From Clostridia bacterium (GTDB taxonomy: Bacteria; Bacillota; DSM-521; Neomoorellales; SLTJ01), in the NCBI GenBank assembly GCA_004347685.1, contig SLTJ01000033.1, positions 77,527 to 135,772 of the forward strand: a stretch of DNA of 58,246 bases, read 5' to 3'. The notes under the pieces were generated by a model. That model made no database searches, was not told the origin of the DNA, and saw only the letters and a program-made list of their open reading frames with translations. The translations under genes were made by a program, and so were the position numbers. Shown here in pieces: positions 17,897-26,723 of this stretch. Each line of letters opens with the position of its first letter. Within the stretch, counting starts at the first letter, position 1.

Positions 17897-18164
17897 AGGC
17901 TGCGGCTACAATGGGCCTGTTTGCCGGGTAAAATCGTCATCTGACCACCAGGGGCAAACCAGGGGTAATCTACCCTAATGGCTAGCCCTTTTTTCATACC
18001 GTTTGGTGATAGATACTTTCATAAGGGTGAGATAAAATACACTCACGAAGTGTTTAGCCAGTTCGGGGAGGCAAAGAGTTTTCATAACCAAAGAATCTGG
18101 ATCCATATGTTTGTTTAGCTTTAAACATCTTGAGTATACACAAAACGTAAAGGGGGGTCGGCTT

Positions 18165-19808
18165 ATGATTAAGGAGAAATGCGAAACCGAATCCGGTATT
18201 GAGGTTAAGGAAGTCTACCGGCCTGAAGATGTTGCGGATCTGGACTACGGACAGGATCTTGGCGACCCCGGGAAGTACCCCTTTACCCGGGGCATGTATG
18301 AGCATATGTACCGTGGTCGCACTTGGCAGGAATACGTGCTGGTAGGGTTTGGCACCACGAGAGACACCAATGAGAGGCTAAGGTATTTGAGGGAGCAACT
18401 GGGCCAGCCGATGTTGAACGTGATCCTAGATATGCCTTCTAACTACGGCCTGGATTCGGATCACCCCATGGCCCAGAAGGAAGCAGGACAGGTGGGTATT
18501 CCTTTGTCTTCCCTGGAAGACATGGAGCAGCTTTGCGAAGGCATCCCCATTGAGGAAGTGAACCTTTCCTTCCAGACCTGTCCTGGAGACGGGCATCTGC
18601 TCATGCTGGCCCAATATATAGCTGTGGCCCAAAAGCGGGGGATTGATCTCACCCGCTTGCGCGGTTCTATGGGTGCCCCACCTACCCACCGCTTTTTCGG
18701 TTACCCTTCGCCGCAACCCCTTGATTTGTCATACCGGGTTTATATTGACTCTCTGGAATGGTGTGCCCGAAACAAGCTGCGCCTTTTCTATATGAATGAT
18801 GCTGGTCACGTTTTTCGCGAAAACAGCATCACCCCGGTGCAGGAAATGACCCTGGTCTTACAAACGGCGCGGGAGATTTCCGGTGCCCTTATCGCCAGGG
18901 GCTTGAGTATTGATGATTTTGCTTCCCGGTTCATGTCGGTCCTGGGGATAGGGATGGACTTTTTCGAGGAAGTTTGCAAGGTAAGGGCCGGTAGGCGGAT
19001 CTGGGCTAGGATTGCTAAGGAACTAGGAGCCCAAAACCCCAGGACCTGTGCCTTTAACTTTGTTGCCCATAGCTGTGGTTCTACCATGACCTACCAGCAA
19101 CCCCTAAACAATATTACCCGTGGCACCATTCATGCCTTGGCCTCGGCCTTTGGTGGCTGCCAGGGCATCAGTATCGCCACCTTTGACGAACCTCTGTGCG
19201 TACCAACGAAGCTGGCTTCCCGGGTGGCGCTGGACACCCTGCGCATCATCGAGCACGAGACGGGAATCATGGATGTCATTGACCCGCTGGCTGGCTCCTA
19301 CTATGTCGAGTGGTTGACCGACGAGATGGAGAAGAAAATTGTGGCCATGATGGATGAAATCGAGGAAATGGGTGGTATTGCCAGGGCGGCCGAAAAGGGC
19401 TGGGTACAGCAAATGCTGGACAAGGAGCAGTGGCGGCGCAAAGAGGCTATTGATAAAGGCGAGAAGATAGTGGTAGGGGTGAATAAGTTCAGGGTACCAC
19501 CGGATGAAGAAGAAAAAATCGAGCTACACCAGAACCCGCCCGAGTCCACCGAGAGACAGGTGGAGAACGTGAGAAGGCTAAGGCAGAGGCGTGATAATGG
19601 GGAAGTACGGCAGGCTCTCGACCGGCTGTGGCAGGACACCCGCGAGGGCAAAAATGTGATGCCGGCGGTAATTGAGGCCGTCAAAGCCTACGCCACTACC
19701 GGGGAAATCTGGGGGGTAATGCGCGAGGCCAGCGGTTACAGCTATGATCCCTTTAACATGATAGAATCACCGTTCAAGTTTGGATATGAGGGCGTCGCGG
19801 CCAGATAA
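18165..19808 (+). CDS. B12-dependent acyl-CoA mutase, catalytic subunit of unknown substrate
   Basis: Methylmalonyl-CoA-mutase-type TIM barrel of 547 aa without a B12 domain; the B12 domain is the next gene. Family landmarks: YPFTRGMYEHMYRGRTW, GLDSDHP, VLGIGMDFFEEV, DPLAGSYYVE, IVVGVNKFRV. By alignment from memory to Propionibacterium methylmalonyl-CoA mutase, the substrate-side residues differ: Tyr89 corresponds to Leu59, Arg87 to Tyr57, and Arg207 (which grips the methylmalonyl carboxylate) to Tyr180; the catalytic His244 region SGYHMQEAGA reads AGHVFRENS (His215, shifted by one). Isobutyryl-CoA mutase has Phe/Gln and 2-hydroxyisobutyryl-CoA mutase Ile/Asp at the key sites, so none fits. 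The start is ATG 18165 behind AAGGGGGG; the frame opens at 18111. No MeaB chaperone or epimerase gene is nearby. Confidence 0.85.
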   Translation: MIKEKCETESGIEVKEVYRPEDVADLDYGQDLGDPGKYPFTRGMYEHMYRGRTWQEYVLVGFGTTRDTNERLRYLREQLGQPMLNVILDMPSNYGLDSDHPMAQKEAGQVGIPLSSLEDMEQLCEGIPIEEVNLSFQTCPGDGHLLMLAQYIAVAQKRGIDLTRLRGSMGAPPTHRFFGYPSPQPLDLSYRVYIDSLEWCARNKLRLFYMNDAGHVFRENSITPVQEMTLVLQTAREISGALIARGLSIDDFASRFMSVLGIGMDFFEEVCKVRAGRRIWARIAKELGAQNPRTCAFNFVAHSCGSTMTYQQPLNNITRGTIHALASAFGGCQGISIATFDEPLCVPTKLASRVALDTLRIIEHETGIMDVIDPLAGSYYVEWLTDEMEKKIVAMMDEIEEMGGIARAAEKGWVQQMLDKEQWRRKEAIDKGEKIVVGVNKFRVPPDEEEKIELHQNPPESTERQVENVRRLRQRRDNGEVRQALDRLWQDTREGKNVMPAVIEAVKAYATTGEIWGVMREASGYSYDPFNMIESPFKFGYEGVAAR

Positions 19809-19842
19809 GACTCGGCAAGATGACGAGGGGAGGTAGCACTGG

Positions 19843-20253
19843 TTGGAGAAGGACAAAAGAATACGCGTTCTCATGGCCAAGATAGGCTTGGACGGCCACG
19901 ATGTGGGCATGAAGGTGTTAACTCGGGGCCTGCGCGATGCAGGGATGGAGGTGGTATACCTGGGGCTGCACCAAACACCGGAAATGGTGGCAAATGCAGC
20001 CATGCAAGAAGACGTGGATGTTATCGGTATCAGTTCCCACCAGCCGAATCACAGCTTGCTGATCGGAGATCTCATGCGGTTGCTCAAGGAAAAAGGACTG
20101 GATAACATTACGGTCATAGCCGGGGGTACGATTTGGGAGCCCCATTTGAGCCAGTTAAAAGAGATGGGAGTGGCCGAGGTATTTCTTCCCGGCACGCCTA
20201 TCGAGTCGATAGCGGAGTATATTCGTTCCCACGTGCGCAGCCGGCCGAACTGA
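19843..20253 (+). CDS. B12-binding small subunit of acyl-CoA mutase
   Basis: A 136-aa Rossmann-like cobalamin domain. It has the base-off motif DxHxxG as LDGHDVG, whose His is the lower cobalt ligand, then ISSHQPNH (usually SSLAAGH) and AGGTIWEPH (usually GG near the tail pocket). It must pair with the catalytic subunit 34 bp upstream. The start is TTG 19843 behind GGGGAGG. Heteromeric two-gene mutases of this kind are known for isobutyryl-CoA and 2-hydroxyisobutyryl-CoA mutases. Confidence 0.93.
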   Translation: MEKDKRIRVLMAKIGLDGHDVGMKVLTRGLRDAGMEVVYLGLHQTPEMVANAAMQEDVDVIGISSHQPNHSLLIGDLMRLLKEKGLDNITVIAGGTIWEPHLSQLKEMGVAEVFLPGTPIESIAEYIRSHVRSRPN

Positions 20254-20329
20254 ACGAGTAACCGGTGCCCGGAGGCTGCCCGGAAATAATGATATGATAG
20301 GGCCACGAGAAACTTAGGAGGCGCAGCAG

Positions 20330-21274
20330 TTGTTCGCAGACAATCCTTTATGTAAAGTGCTTGGCATCCAATATCCGATCATCCAGGGAGCGCTGGCTTG
20401 GATTTCCGACGGCCCGTTCGCGGCAGCGGTTTCCAACTCGGGCGCCCTCGGGGTTATCGGTCCGGGGATGCGGCCGGCAAGTGAAATCATCGAGGAAATC
20501 GAGAAAGCCAGGGCCCTAACCGACAAGCCCTTTGGCGTAAACGTGGTATTGTGGCCGGAACAGATGGAAGCCCACCTGAAAGCCCTCTTTGATGCTAAAG
20601 TGGAAATCATTACTACGGCCATTTCCGATCCAGGCAATATAATCGAGATGGCCCATGAGCATGGCGCGCTCATGCTGTGCCTGGTGGGGAGCGTCCGCCA
20701 TGCCCAGCGGTTGGTGGCCGAGGGGGCCGATGTAGTTATCGCTTGCAGCAATGAAGCCGGGGGGCATACCGGGGAGATCGGAGGGATGGTACTGGTGCCG
20801 GCCATTGCCGACGCGGTTAAGGTGCCGGTGGTGGCTTCCGGGGGCATTGCCGATGCCCGGGGCTTTGCCGCGGCCCTGGCCCTGGGAGCCTCCGGAGTAC
20901 AGGTGGGTACCAGGTTTGTGGCCAGCAAGGAGTGCCCGTGCCATGACAATATCAAACAGGCCATCCTGCATGCCACCGAAGAAGACACGCTAATGACAGA
21001 CCACCTTTCCGGTTCGCCCATGCGCGGTCTGCGTAACAGGCTATTGGAAGAATGGGCACGTAAAGAAGCAACAGCCACCAAGCAGGAGAGGAGGCAGCAT
21101 TTCAAGGGCAGGTACAAGGCGGCGGTATATGAGGGCGACACGGAGATGGGCTCGATCCCGGCCGGACAGGTGGTGGGAAGGATCCGGGAAATAAAGAGCG
21201 TTAACGAAATCATTACCGATTTGGTGTCGGGTCTGGAACCGGTCCTGGATCGGCTCCAAAGGGAGCTTTCGTGA
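20330..21274 (+). CDS. Nitronate monooxygenase / FabK-like FMN protein
   Basis: A 314-aa FMN-dependent TIM barrel of the 2-nitropropane dioxygenase family: PIIQGALAWISDGPFAAAVS at the N terminus, EAGGHTGEIGG in the middle, and the phosphate-binding SGGIADARG plus GASGVQVGTRF. Family members act as nitronate monooxygenases, as enoyl-ACP reductase FabK, or on unsaturated acyl-CoA. In this anaerobic acyl-CoA context an ene-reductase or isomerase role seems more likely than oxygen chemistry; that is inference. The start is TTG 20330 with AGGAGG at 20316-20321. Confidence 0.82.
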   Translation: MFADNPLCKVLGIQYPIIQGALAWISDGPFAAAVSNSGALGVIGPGMRPASEIIEEIEKARALTDKPFGVNVVLWPEQMEAHLKALFDAKVEIITTAISDPGNIIEMAHEHGALMLCLVGSVRHAQRLVAEGADVVIACSNEAGGHTGEIGGMVLVPAIADAVKVPVVASGGIADARGFAAALALGASGVQVGTRFVASKECPCHDNIKQAILHATEEDTLMTDHLSGSPMRGLRNRLLEEWARKEATATKQERRQHFKGRYKAAVYEGDTEMGSIPAGQVVGRIREIKSVNEIITDLVSGLEPVLDRLQRELS

Positions 21275-21294
21275 ACAGACGGAGGAGGAAAAGG

Positions 21295-22965
21295 ATGAAG
21301 TTTAATAGTATTATCACGAGCGATGCTATCGCCAAGTATGTGAATGAAGGTTATTGGCGTAATATGACACTGGCCGATTACCTCTGGCGGGCCGAGGAGG
21401 TTTGTCCAGATAAGGTAGCCATCATCGAGGCCGACACCGGGAAGAAGATTACTTACGGAGAGCTGGCAAGTGCGGTCAGGCGAGTAGCGCTGACCCTGTT
21501 GGCGCAAGGGGTCAAGCCCGGAGATGTTTTTTCTACCCAGTTGCCAAATTCAATAAACTTTTGCATCATGGATTATGCTCTATCGGCGATTGGTGTAGTT
21601 CATAATCCTCTGCATATGCCATACCGGGGAGCCGATGCAAAGTTCATTCTGGGCTGGTCCGAATCCGTGGGCGTAACTGTCACCTCGGAGTTTAAAGGTT
21701 TTAGTTATCCTGACATGATTAAGGAGCTGCAACCGGATCTGCCAAACTTAACTCGCATTTGGGTGGCCGGAGGGGCAGACGGAGGATGTACGAGCCTGGA
21801 TGAGGTAGTGACCTCACCCGTAGAAGCCGGGTACCCGTCCGGCTATTTGCAGCAATTTCGACCGGATCCAAATAATATCGCCTGGCTGGCTTATACTTCT
21901 GGCACTGAGGCACAACCCAAAGGCGTAATGCGGACCCATAATATGATGGATTATGGTGCCCGAGCCGTCAACGAGGCCATGGGTTTTCCCTCCCTAGCCC
22001 ATTCCACCGTAGTTTCTGATATTGTCGTGTTCCCTATGTCGCCGGCAGCTAACATCTTTGCCCTCTGCGGTGTCTACATTAGCCTGCAAAACCGGGGAAC
22101 TTTGATAGTTTCCCAGGAGTTCAAGCCGACCCTGGCCCTAGAAAGCATAGAGAAGTATGGCGTTACCCACCTGATGGGTGTGCCAACCCAGATCATCGCC
22201 ATGCTCCGCGAACCCGATTTTGACAAATACCGGCTCAATTCCGTGCGAGTCTATATGTACGCGGGCTCGGTCTGCCCGGCCCAGGTAGTTGAAGAGACAC
22301 GCCGGAGGATCGGTTGTAGCGTGGTGACCTGTTACGCCTTGACAGAATGCGTTATCTGTACCCGTACCCTTCCCACCGACCCTGTGGAAGTAACTGCAGA
22401 AACCGCTGGTAAACCTGCTCCGGGGATGGAGGTTAAGATAGTTGATCCCCACGGTAATCGTCTCCCGCCCGGACAACCTGGAGAGATTATGGCCAAGGGC
22501 GTCTGTGTCATGGCCGGCTACCTTAAGCGCCCGGACTTGACGGCTAAGGCCTTCGATGCCGAGGGCTTCCTTCACACCGGTGACGAGGGAATTATTGACG
22601 AGAGCGGCAACTTGCGGGTGACGGGGCGGATCAAGGACATAATCATCCGGGGCGGGCAGAACATCAGCGCCAAGGAAGTGGAGGGATACCTCCTTTCCCA
22701 CCCCAAGGTGGTCAACGCGGCGGTCGTTGCCATGCCCGATCCTAAATACGGCGAGAAAGCATGTGCCTTTGTCGTGCCTCGGGAAGGTGAAATCATTACC
22801 CTGGAGGAGATAACCCAGCATATGCTGGCCCAGGGTGTGGCCAAATATAAGCTGCCGGAAAGGGTCGAAATCGTTTCTTCCATTCCCATGACGCCGGCCG
22901 GCAAGGTGCAGAAATATATTCTCCGCGAGCAGATAGCGCGGAAGCTCCAAGAGGAGGCCAGCTAA
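21295..22965 (+). CDS. AMP-forming acyl-CoA ligase 1
   Basis: ANL-superfamily ligase, 556 aa: activates a carboxylic acid with ATP to acyl-AMP and then acyl-CoA. P-loop YTSGTEAQPKGVM, adenine motif YALTE, FLHTGDEG, hinge VTGRIKDIIIRGGQNIS and catalytic Lys in PAGKVQKY are all intact. The N terminus (YVNEGYWRNMTLADYLWRAE) resembles cyclohexanecarboxylate-type and CaiC-like ligases. The start is ATG 21295 with GGAGGAGG 6 bases upstream; the frame also allows GTG 21271, which overlaps the preceding stop. It is part of the run of genes from 18165 to 25953. Confidence 0.9.
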   Translation: MKFNSIITSDAIAKYVNEGYWRNMTLADYLWRAEEVCPDKVAIIEADTGKKITYGELASAVRRVALTLLAQGVKPGDVFSTQLPNSINFCIMDYALSAIGVVHNPLHMPYRGADAKFILGWSESVGVTVTSEFKGFSYPDMIKELQPDLPNLTRIWVAGGADGGCTSLDEVVTSPVEAGYPSGYLQQFRPDPNNIAWLAYTSGTEAQPKGVMRTHNMMDYGARAVNEAMGFPSLAHSTVVSDIVVFPMSPAANIFALCGVYISLQNRGTLIVSQEFKPTLALESIEKYGVTHLMGVPTQIIAMLREPDFDKYRLNSVRVYMYAGSVCPAQVVEETRRRIGCSVVTCYALTECVICTRTLPTDPVEVTAETAGKPAPGMEVKIVDPHGNRLPPGQPGEIMAKGVCVMAGYLKRPDLTAKAFDAEGFLHTGDEGIIDESGNLRVTGRIKDIIIRGGQNISAKEVEGYLLSHPKVVNAAVVAMPDPKYGEKACAFVVPREGEIITLEEITQHMLAQGVAKYKLPERVEIVSSIPMTPAGKVQKYILREQIARKLQEEAS

Positions 22966-23079
22966 GGCAAAGAATGGCACCGGCCAGGAATTTCCAGGGA
23001 TAAGCCATACGGTCAAGTGTTGTTCGGTGTATCTTTCGGTGTATCTTATGGCTACGCGGGTGAGGAATGGGGGTACAGC

Positions 23080-24237
23080 ATGGAATCTAGCAATGACACT
23101 CTAAAAGTGCTGATGGCATCGCTGCAGCGATTGCTGAAGGAAAAGGTCGGTCCGCAGGCTGGCGAGATAGACCGGACTGATACCTTCCCCCGGGATATCT
23201 GGCGTGCCTTTGGCGAAATAGGCGTGATGGGGGTTGCGGTTCCCGAAGAATATGGTGGTCTTGGCCTAGGTTTTGACAAGCTTTGTCTGGTGACACGCGA
23301 AATCGCGCGGGTATCTGGCTCATGCGCCGCCATGGCCTTTTCCCCGCTTTTTGGCATCTACCTGCTTCTGCACGGTGGTGCTTCGGAGGCACAAAGGCGG
23401 GCCTGGCTGCCCAAACTAGCCTCTGGAGAAGAAATGTGGTCTTTCTGCCTCACCGAAGCCCACGCCGGCTCGGACGCCATGGCTATGAAAACCACCACCA
23501 CCGCGAGGAGTGGCGCCTTCGAAGTCAACGGGGTAAAGCAATTTATTAGTTTTGCCGGTGAAGCGACTAAATATATCGTGGTATCACGATTACCTCAAGT
23601 GGAGGCCGCAGGGAAACCCGTCGGCATCGTTCTTATTGATGCCAATGCTCCAGGCTTGCGCATCGGCAAGAGGGATGAGAAAATGGGAAATCGCGGCATC
23701 CCGTCGGCGGAAGTAATCATGGAAGGGGTCAGGATACCGCGGGAGCGGGTTTTTGGACTGGACGGCGGGGCGCGGGAGCTCTTTGGGATAATAGTACGGC
23801 GCGAGAGGATCGCCCTGGCCAGTTGGGCCGTCGGTGTTGCCATGGGCGCCTTTGAGTACGCCCTGAACCACACCAAAATCCGGCAGCAATTCGGCCGGCC
23901 AATCTTTGAGTTCCAGGCGGTGCAGATGATCCTGGCGGAAATGTTCATCGGCATCAGCTCGGCCATCGGCCTGATAGACAAAGCGTGCGCCTGCCTGGGT
24001 AGGGACGAGGAGTACGGCGAAATATATGGGTCGGCTGCCAAAGCTCTGGCATGTGAAGTGGTGGTGGAGGTAACGGGTAAAGCCATGGAATTATTAGGCG
24101 GATATGGATATATGAAGGAATATCCGCTGGAAAGAATGGTGCGCGATGCCCGCGGGTTTCCGGTGATGGCCGGTACCGGCGAGATCCAGAAATGGAACGT
24201 GGCCAGGAACCTGCGACACGACAGATACCGGTTTTAG
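23080..24237 (+). CDS. Acyl-CoA dehydrogenase 1
   Basis: FAD-dependent acyl-CoA dehydrogenase, 385 aa from ATG 23080 (the frame opens at 23017). FAD and substrate motifs: [30 protein letters not shown]. The usual catalytic Glu of the YEGT loop is absent (MAGTGEIQ). Instead a Glu lies in RRERIALAS, the helix-G position used by isovaleryl-CoA and long-chain dehydrogenases. This suggests a branched, bulky or long substrate. Electrons would go to an electron-transfer flavoprotein, not encoded here. Confidence 0.9.
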   Translation: MESSNDTLKVLMASLQRLLKEKVGPQAGEIDRTDTFPRDIWRAFGEIGVMGVAVPEEYGGLGLGFDKLCLVTREIARVSGSCAAMAFSPLFGIYLLLHGGASEAQRRAWLPKLASGEEMWSFCLTEAHAGSDAMAMKTTTTARSGAFEVNGVKQFISFAGEATKYIVVSRLPQVEAAGKPVGIVLIDANAPGLRIGKRDEKMGNRGIPSAEVIMEGVRIPRERVFGLDGGARELFGIIVRRERIALASWAVGVAMGAFEYALNHTKIRQQFGRPIFEFQAVQMILAEMFIGISSAIGLIDKACACLGRDEEYGEIYGSAAKALACEVVVEVTGKAMELLGGYGYMKEYPLERMVRDARGFPVMAGTGEIQKWNVARNLRHDRYRF

Positions 24238-24282
24238 CCTGTAATCACGGTTTGCCTATTCATGAGGGGGAGGAAGACCTAC

Positions 24283-25953
24283 GTGGCAAGGGCAATTACC
24301 AAGACCATGTGGGACGAGGTCACGGCACGGGAGTATTACCGTAACGGCTACTGGGATGTCTACATCCTGAACGACTACATGGACTACTGGGCCAGTATTT
24401 TCCCTGACAAGGAGTTCGTGGTCGGAACCACGGGTAGGTATACCCTCAAGGAAACCAAGGAAATCGCCGACCGTCTGGCCCTGAAGCTTTTGGACCTGGG
24501 CGTGGAAAAAGGCGATATTATTTCGGTGCAATTGCCGAGCTGGGCCGAGGTAGTCTTCGTTGAGCTGGCGGCATACAAGATCGGCGCTGTGTATAACGTG
24601 ATCAATCCAGCCTTTCGGGCCCAGGATGTTGGCTACATATTGAGGGAAAGCCAGAGTAAGATTCTCGTTGTACCGGGGGAGTTCAGGGGATTTGACTATG
24701 CCCAGATGGTGGAGGAATTGCGGCCCCAGTTGCCCGGGTTGGAGCACGTAATCACGGTGGGAGAAGGGACTGCACCGGGAACGATCTTGTTTAAGGACCT
24801 CCTGCTGGAGCCGCCGCGGAAGGCATACACCGAAGAACACGTGCGGAGCTTGAAGCCGCATGCCGACGATGTCTGCCTGCTGATCTTTACCTCCGGCAGC
24901 ACCGGTTTTCCCAAGGGAGTGCTGCATACCGGCAATACGGTGATCAGCATGGCCAGGGCCTGCGCGGAGGCCTGCGGCTTGAAGCAATTGGGACTTAACG
25001 AGACAGTCCTGGCCCTGGCCCCGGTTAGTCACCTTTTCGGCCTGGGCGGACTGGTGAACGCGGCCATCCTCCGAGGGGCCAGGATAGTGCTACTCGATGT
25101 TTTTAGTCCTCAGGCGGCCCTGGAGCTCATCGGAAAAGAAAAGGTTACGAGGGCGGCCGGCGTCCCGGCTCAGTTCCTGGTGATCCTGGACGAACTGGCG
25201 CAACACCGGGGTAAATACGATGTTTCTTCCCTCAAGTCCTTCTGGGTGGCGGCGGCCCCTTGCCCGCCCGAAGCCATCCATAAGTTCGTCGAGCTGACGG
25301 GAGCCCAGGTATCGTGCGTCTACGGGCTAAGCGAAGGGTCTCCCAGCGCCGAAGGCCTCCCCGGCGATCCGCTGGACCTGGTAGCCACTACCGGCGGCAT
25401 GCCCCGCTTCGGGCAACAGATTAAGATCGTGGACGCAGAGGGCAACGAACTGCCCAGGGGACAGGCCGGGGAAATACTGACAAAGGGGCCAGTTAATTCC
25501 GTCGGTTATTACAACAATCCCGAAGTCACGGCCAAGAGCTATACCCCTGACGGCTGGTTAAAGACCGGTGACAAGGGCTGGCTGGGGGAAGATGGCTTTG
25601 TCCGTATAGTGGGCCGGATTAAGGACACCATTAGGCGCGGCAGCGAGGACATTGACCCGGTGGAGATCGAAAACCTCCTGGCCATGCATCCAAAAATCGC
25701 CGACATCGCCGTGGTGGCCATGCCTGACCGCCGTCTGGGGCAGCGCCCTTGCGCCTATGTGGTGTCCCGGGGGGACGAGAGAATCACCCTGGAAGAAATG
25801 CAGGCCTTCCTCAGGGACAGGATTGCCACCTTTAAAATGCCGGAGCGGTTGGAATTTGTAGGTGAAATACCGCGCACTTCTTCCGGGAAAATACAGCGGT
25901 TCAAACTGGCTGAGGATATAGCCAACAAGGTAGCGAGTGAGTCACCTGCATAA
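24283..25953 (+). CDS. AMP-forming acyl-CoA ligase 2
   Basis: ANL-superfamily ligase, 556 aa. P-loop FTSGSTGFPKGVL, YGLSEG, WLKTGDKG, VGRIKDTIRRGSEDIDP and terminal SSGKIQRF with the catalytic Lys. The hinge-following sequence GSEDIDP differs from the common GGxNIxP. The overall pattern resembles aryl-acid AMP ligases such as 2,3-dihydroxybenzoate-AMP ligase and cyclohexanecarboxylate ligases. GTG 24283 is the preferred start, with GGGGGAGGA 9 bases upstream; ATG 24262 lies inside that site's leader. Confidence 0.88.
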   Translation: MARAITKTMWDEVTAREYYRNGYWDVYILNDYMDYWASIFPDKEFVVGTTGRYTLKETKEIADRLALKLLDLGVEKGDIISVQLPSWAEVVFVELAAYKIGAVYNVINPAFRAQDVGYILRESQSKILVVPGEFRGFDYAQMVEELRPQLPGLEHVITVGEGTAPGTILFKDLLLEPPRKAYTEEHVRSLKPHADDVCLLIFTSGSTGFPKGVLHTGNTVISMARACAEACGLKQLGLNETVLALAPVSHLFGLGGLVNAAILRGARIVLLDVFSPQAALELIGKEKVTRAAGVPAQFLVILDELAQHRGKYDVSSLKSFWVAAAPCPPEAIHKFVELTGAQVSCVYGLSEGSPSAEGLPGDPLDLVATTGGMPRFGQQIKIVDAEGNELPRGQAGEILTKGPVNSVGYYNNPEVTAKSYTPDGWLKTGDKGWLGEDGFVRIVGRIKDTIRRGSEDIDPVEIENLLAMHPKIADIAVVAMPDRRLGQRPCAYVVSRGDERITLEEMQAFLRDRIATFKMPERLEFVGEIPRTSSGKIQRFKLAEDIANKVASESPA

Positions 25954-25962
25954 GGGGCGAAC

Positions 25963-25995
25963 GGGTACAGCGCCACGGGGACCGGCGCTGTACCC
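25963..25995 (+). terminator. Strong hairpin after ligase 2, no T-run
   Basis: GGGTACAGCGCC (25963-25974) and GGCGCTGTACCC (25984-25995) are perfect 12-bp arms around a 9-base loop, starting 9 bases after the ligase stop. No U-run follows. It probably marks the 3' end of the mutase operon. Confidence 0.6.
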
Positions 25996-26131
25996 CGCAG
26001 GAGATTATAAGTCTGCCAAAACAAGCTTATCATGAAAAAAACGAGCGTTGTCCGACATCAACTTTGTGAGGAGAATTAGCAATGCCGACAACAGGCGTAT
26101 TTAATCATTTTTCGTGTAGGGGACAGATGGA

Positions 26132-26280
26132 ATGGTTGCAGATCTGCTTTATGAAAGATACCGGACCGTGGGATTAGTCAAATTTAACCGACGGGATCAC
26201 CTGAATGCTGTAGATTTATAAACCAGGGTTGAGTTGAATCGGGTTCTCAATGAGGCCGAGCCCGGAACAGTTCGAACTTT
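26132..26280 (+). pseudogene. 5' remnant of an enoyl-CoA hydratase gene
   Basis: Translation from ATG 26132 gives an enoyl-CoA-hydratase N terminus (LLYERYRTVGLVKFNRRDH, LNAVDL), an in-frame TAA at 26219-26221, then TRVELNRVLNEAEP in the same frame. After about 26280 the similarity is lost. This is the first 45-50 residues of a crotonase-type gene with a nonsense mutation, truncated by rearrangement. The bases from 26281 to 26392 match nothing I recognise. Confidence 0.75.
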
Positions 26281-26392
26281 ATGCCAAACTGAACGTGCCC
26301 CCTGAACCGATGAGGGCGAAGAAGACTTGGCTAAAACAGATTTAGTGACTAACGAATGCGGAATGCCTTGATATTACTGGGTTCGTGAGTTA

Positions 26393-26723
26393 GAGGTGCG
26401 GAGGTTGGGCTAGTTGGAACGCTTCCTCCAGTAGCCTTTCTCGGGGCACCACCTTATTCACCAGCCCGATAGCATGCGCTTCTTGGGCCGTTAAATTCCT
26501 CCCGGTCAAGACGACCTCGGCGGCCCTCGCCTTGCCCACCACGCGGGTTAACTTGTGAATCCCGCCCGCTCCGGGGACAGTTCCCAGGTTAATTTCCGGG
26601 AGGCCGATTTCCGCCAGCTCGCTGGCTGTCGGTACAGGACAAGGCGAGCTCACACCCGAAACCCAGCCCGAAACCCAGAGCCAAACCATTTATCGCTGCA
26701 ATGGTGGGTTTGGGGAAACGCTC
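26393..26723 (-). pseudogene. Inverted internal fragment of an enoyl-CoA hydratase
   Basis: On the minus strand FPKPTIAAINGLALGFG and GFGCELALSC are classic crotonase oxyanion-loop sequence; after a frameshift near 26640 it continues as LAEIGLPEINLGTVPGAGG and LTAQEAHAIGLVNKVVP, ending EEAFQLAQ. It covers roughly residues 95-200 of a 260-residue protein. It is in the opposite orientation to the 5' remnant at 26132, so an inversion or two separate genes are implied. Confidence 0.85.

Noticed and set aside
18165-20253. Calling the B12 enzyme methylmalonyl-CoA mutase
   Set aside because: The carboxylate-binding Arg and the substrate Tyr are not conserved in my alignment, and no epimerase, carboxylase or MeaB gene is adjacent.
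20314-21507. Long open frame (397 codons) on the minus strand
   Set aside because: It lies antisense to the nitronate-monooxygenase-like gene and ligase 1, whose proteins have clear family motifs; its translation is low in recognisable structure and rich in Ser, Pro and Arg, as antisense frames of GC-rich genes are.
22138-23016. 292-codon minus-strand frame over ligase 1
   Set aside because: Antisense of a well-supported ligase gene; no recognisable domain.
26281-26392. Possible further gene remnant (translations with LAKTDLVTNECGMP)
   Set aside because: A few residues loosely recall oxidoreductase sequences, but no match is long enough to name a family.
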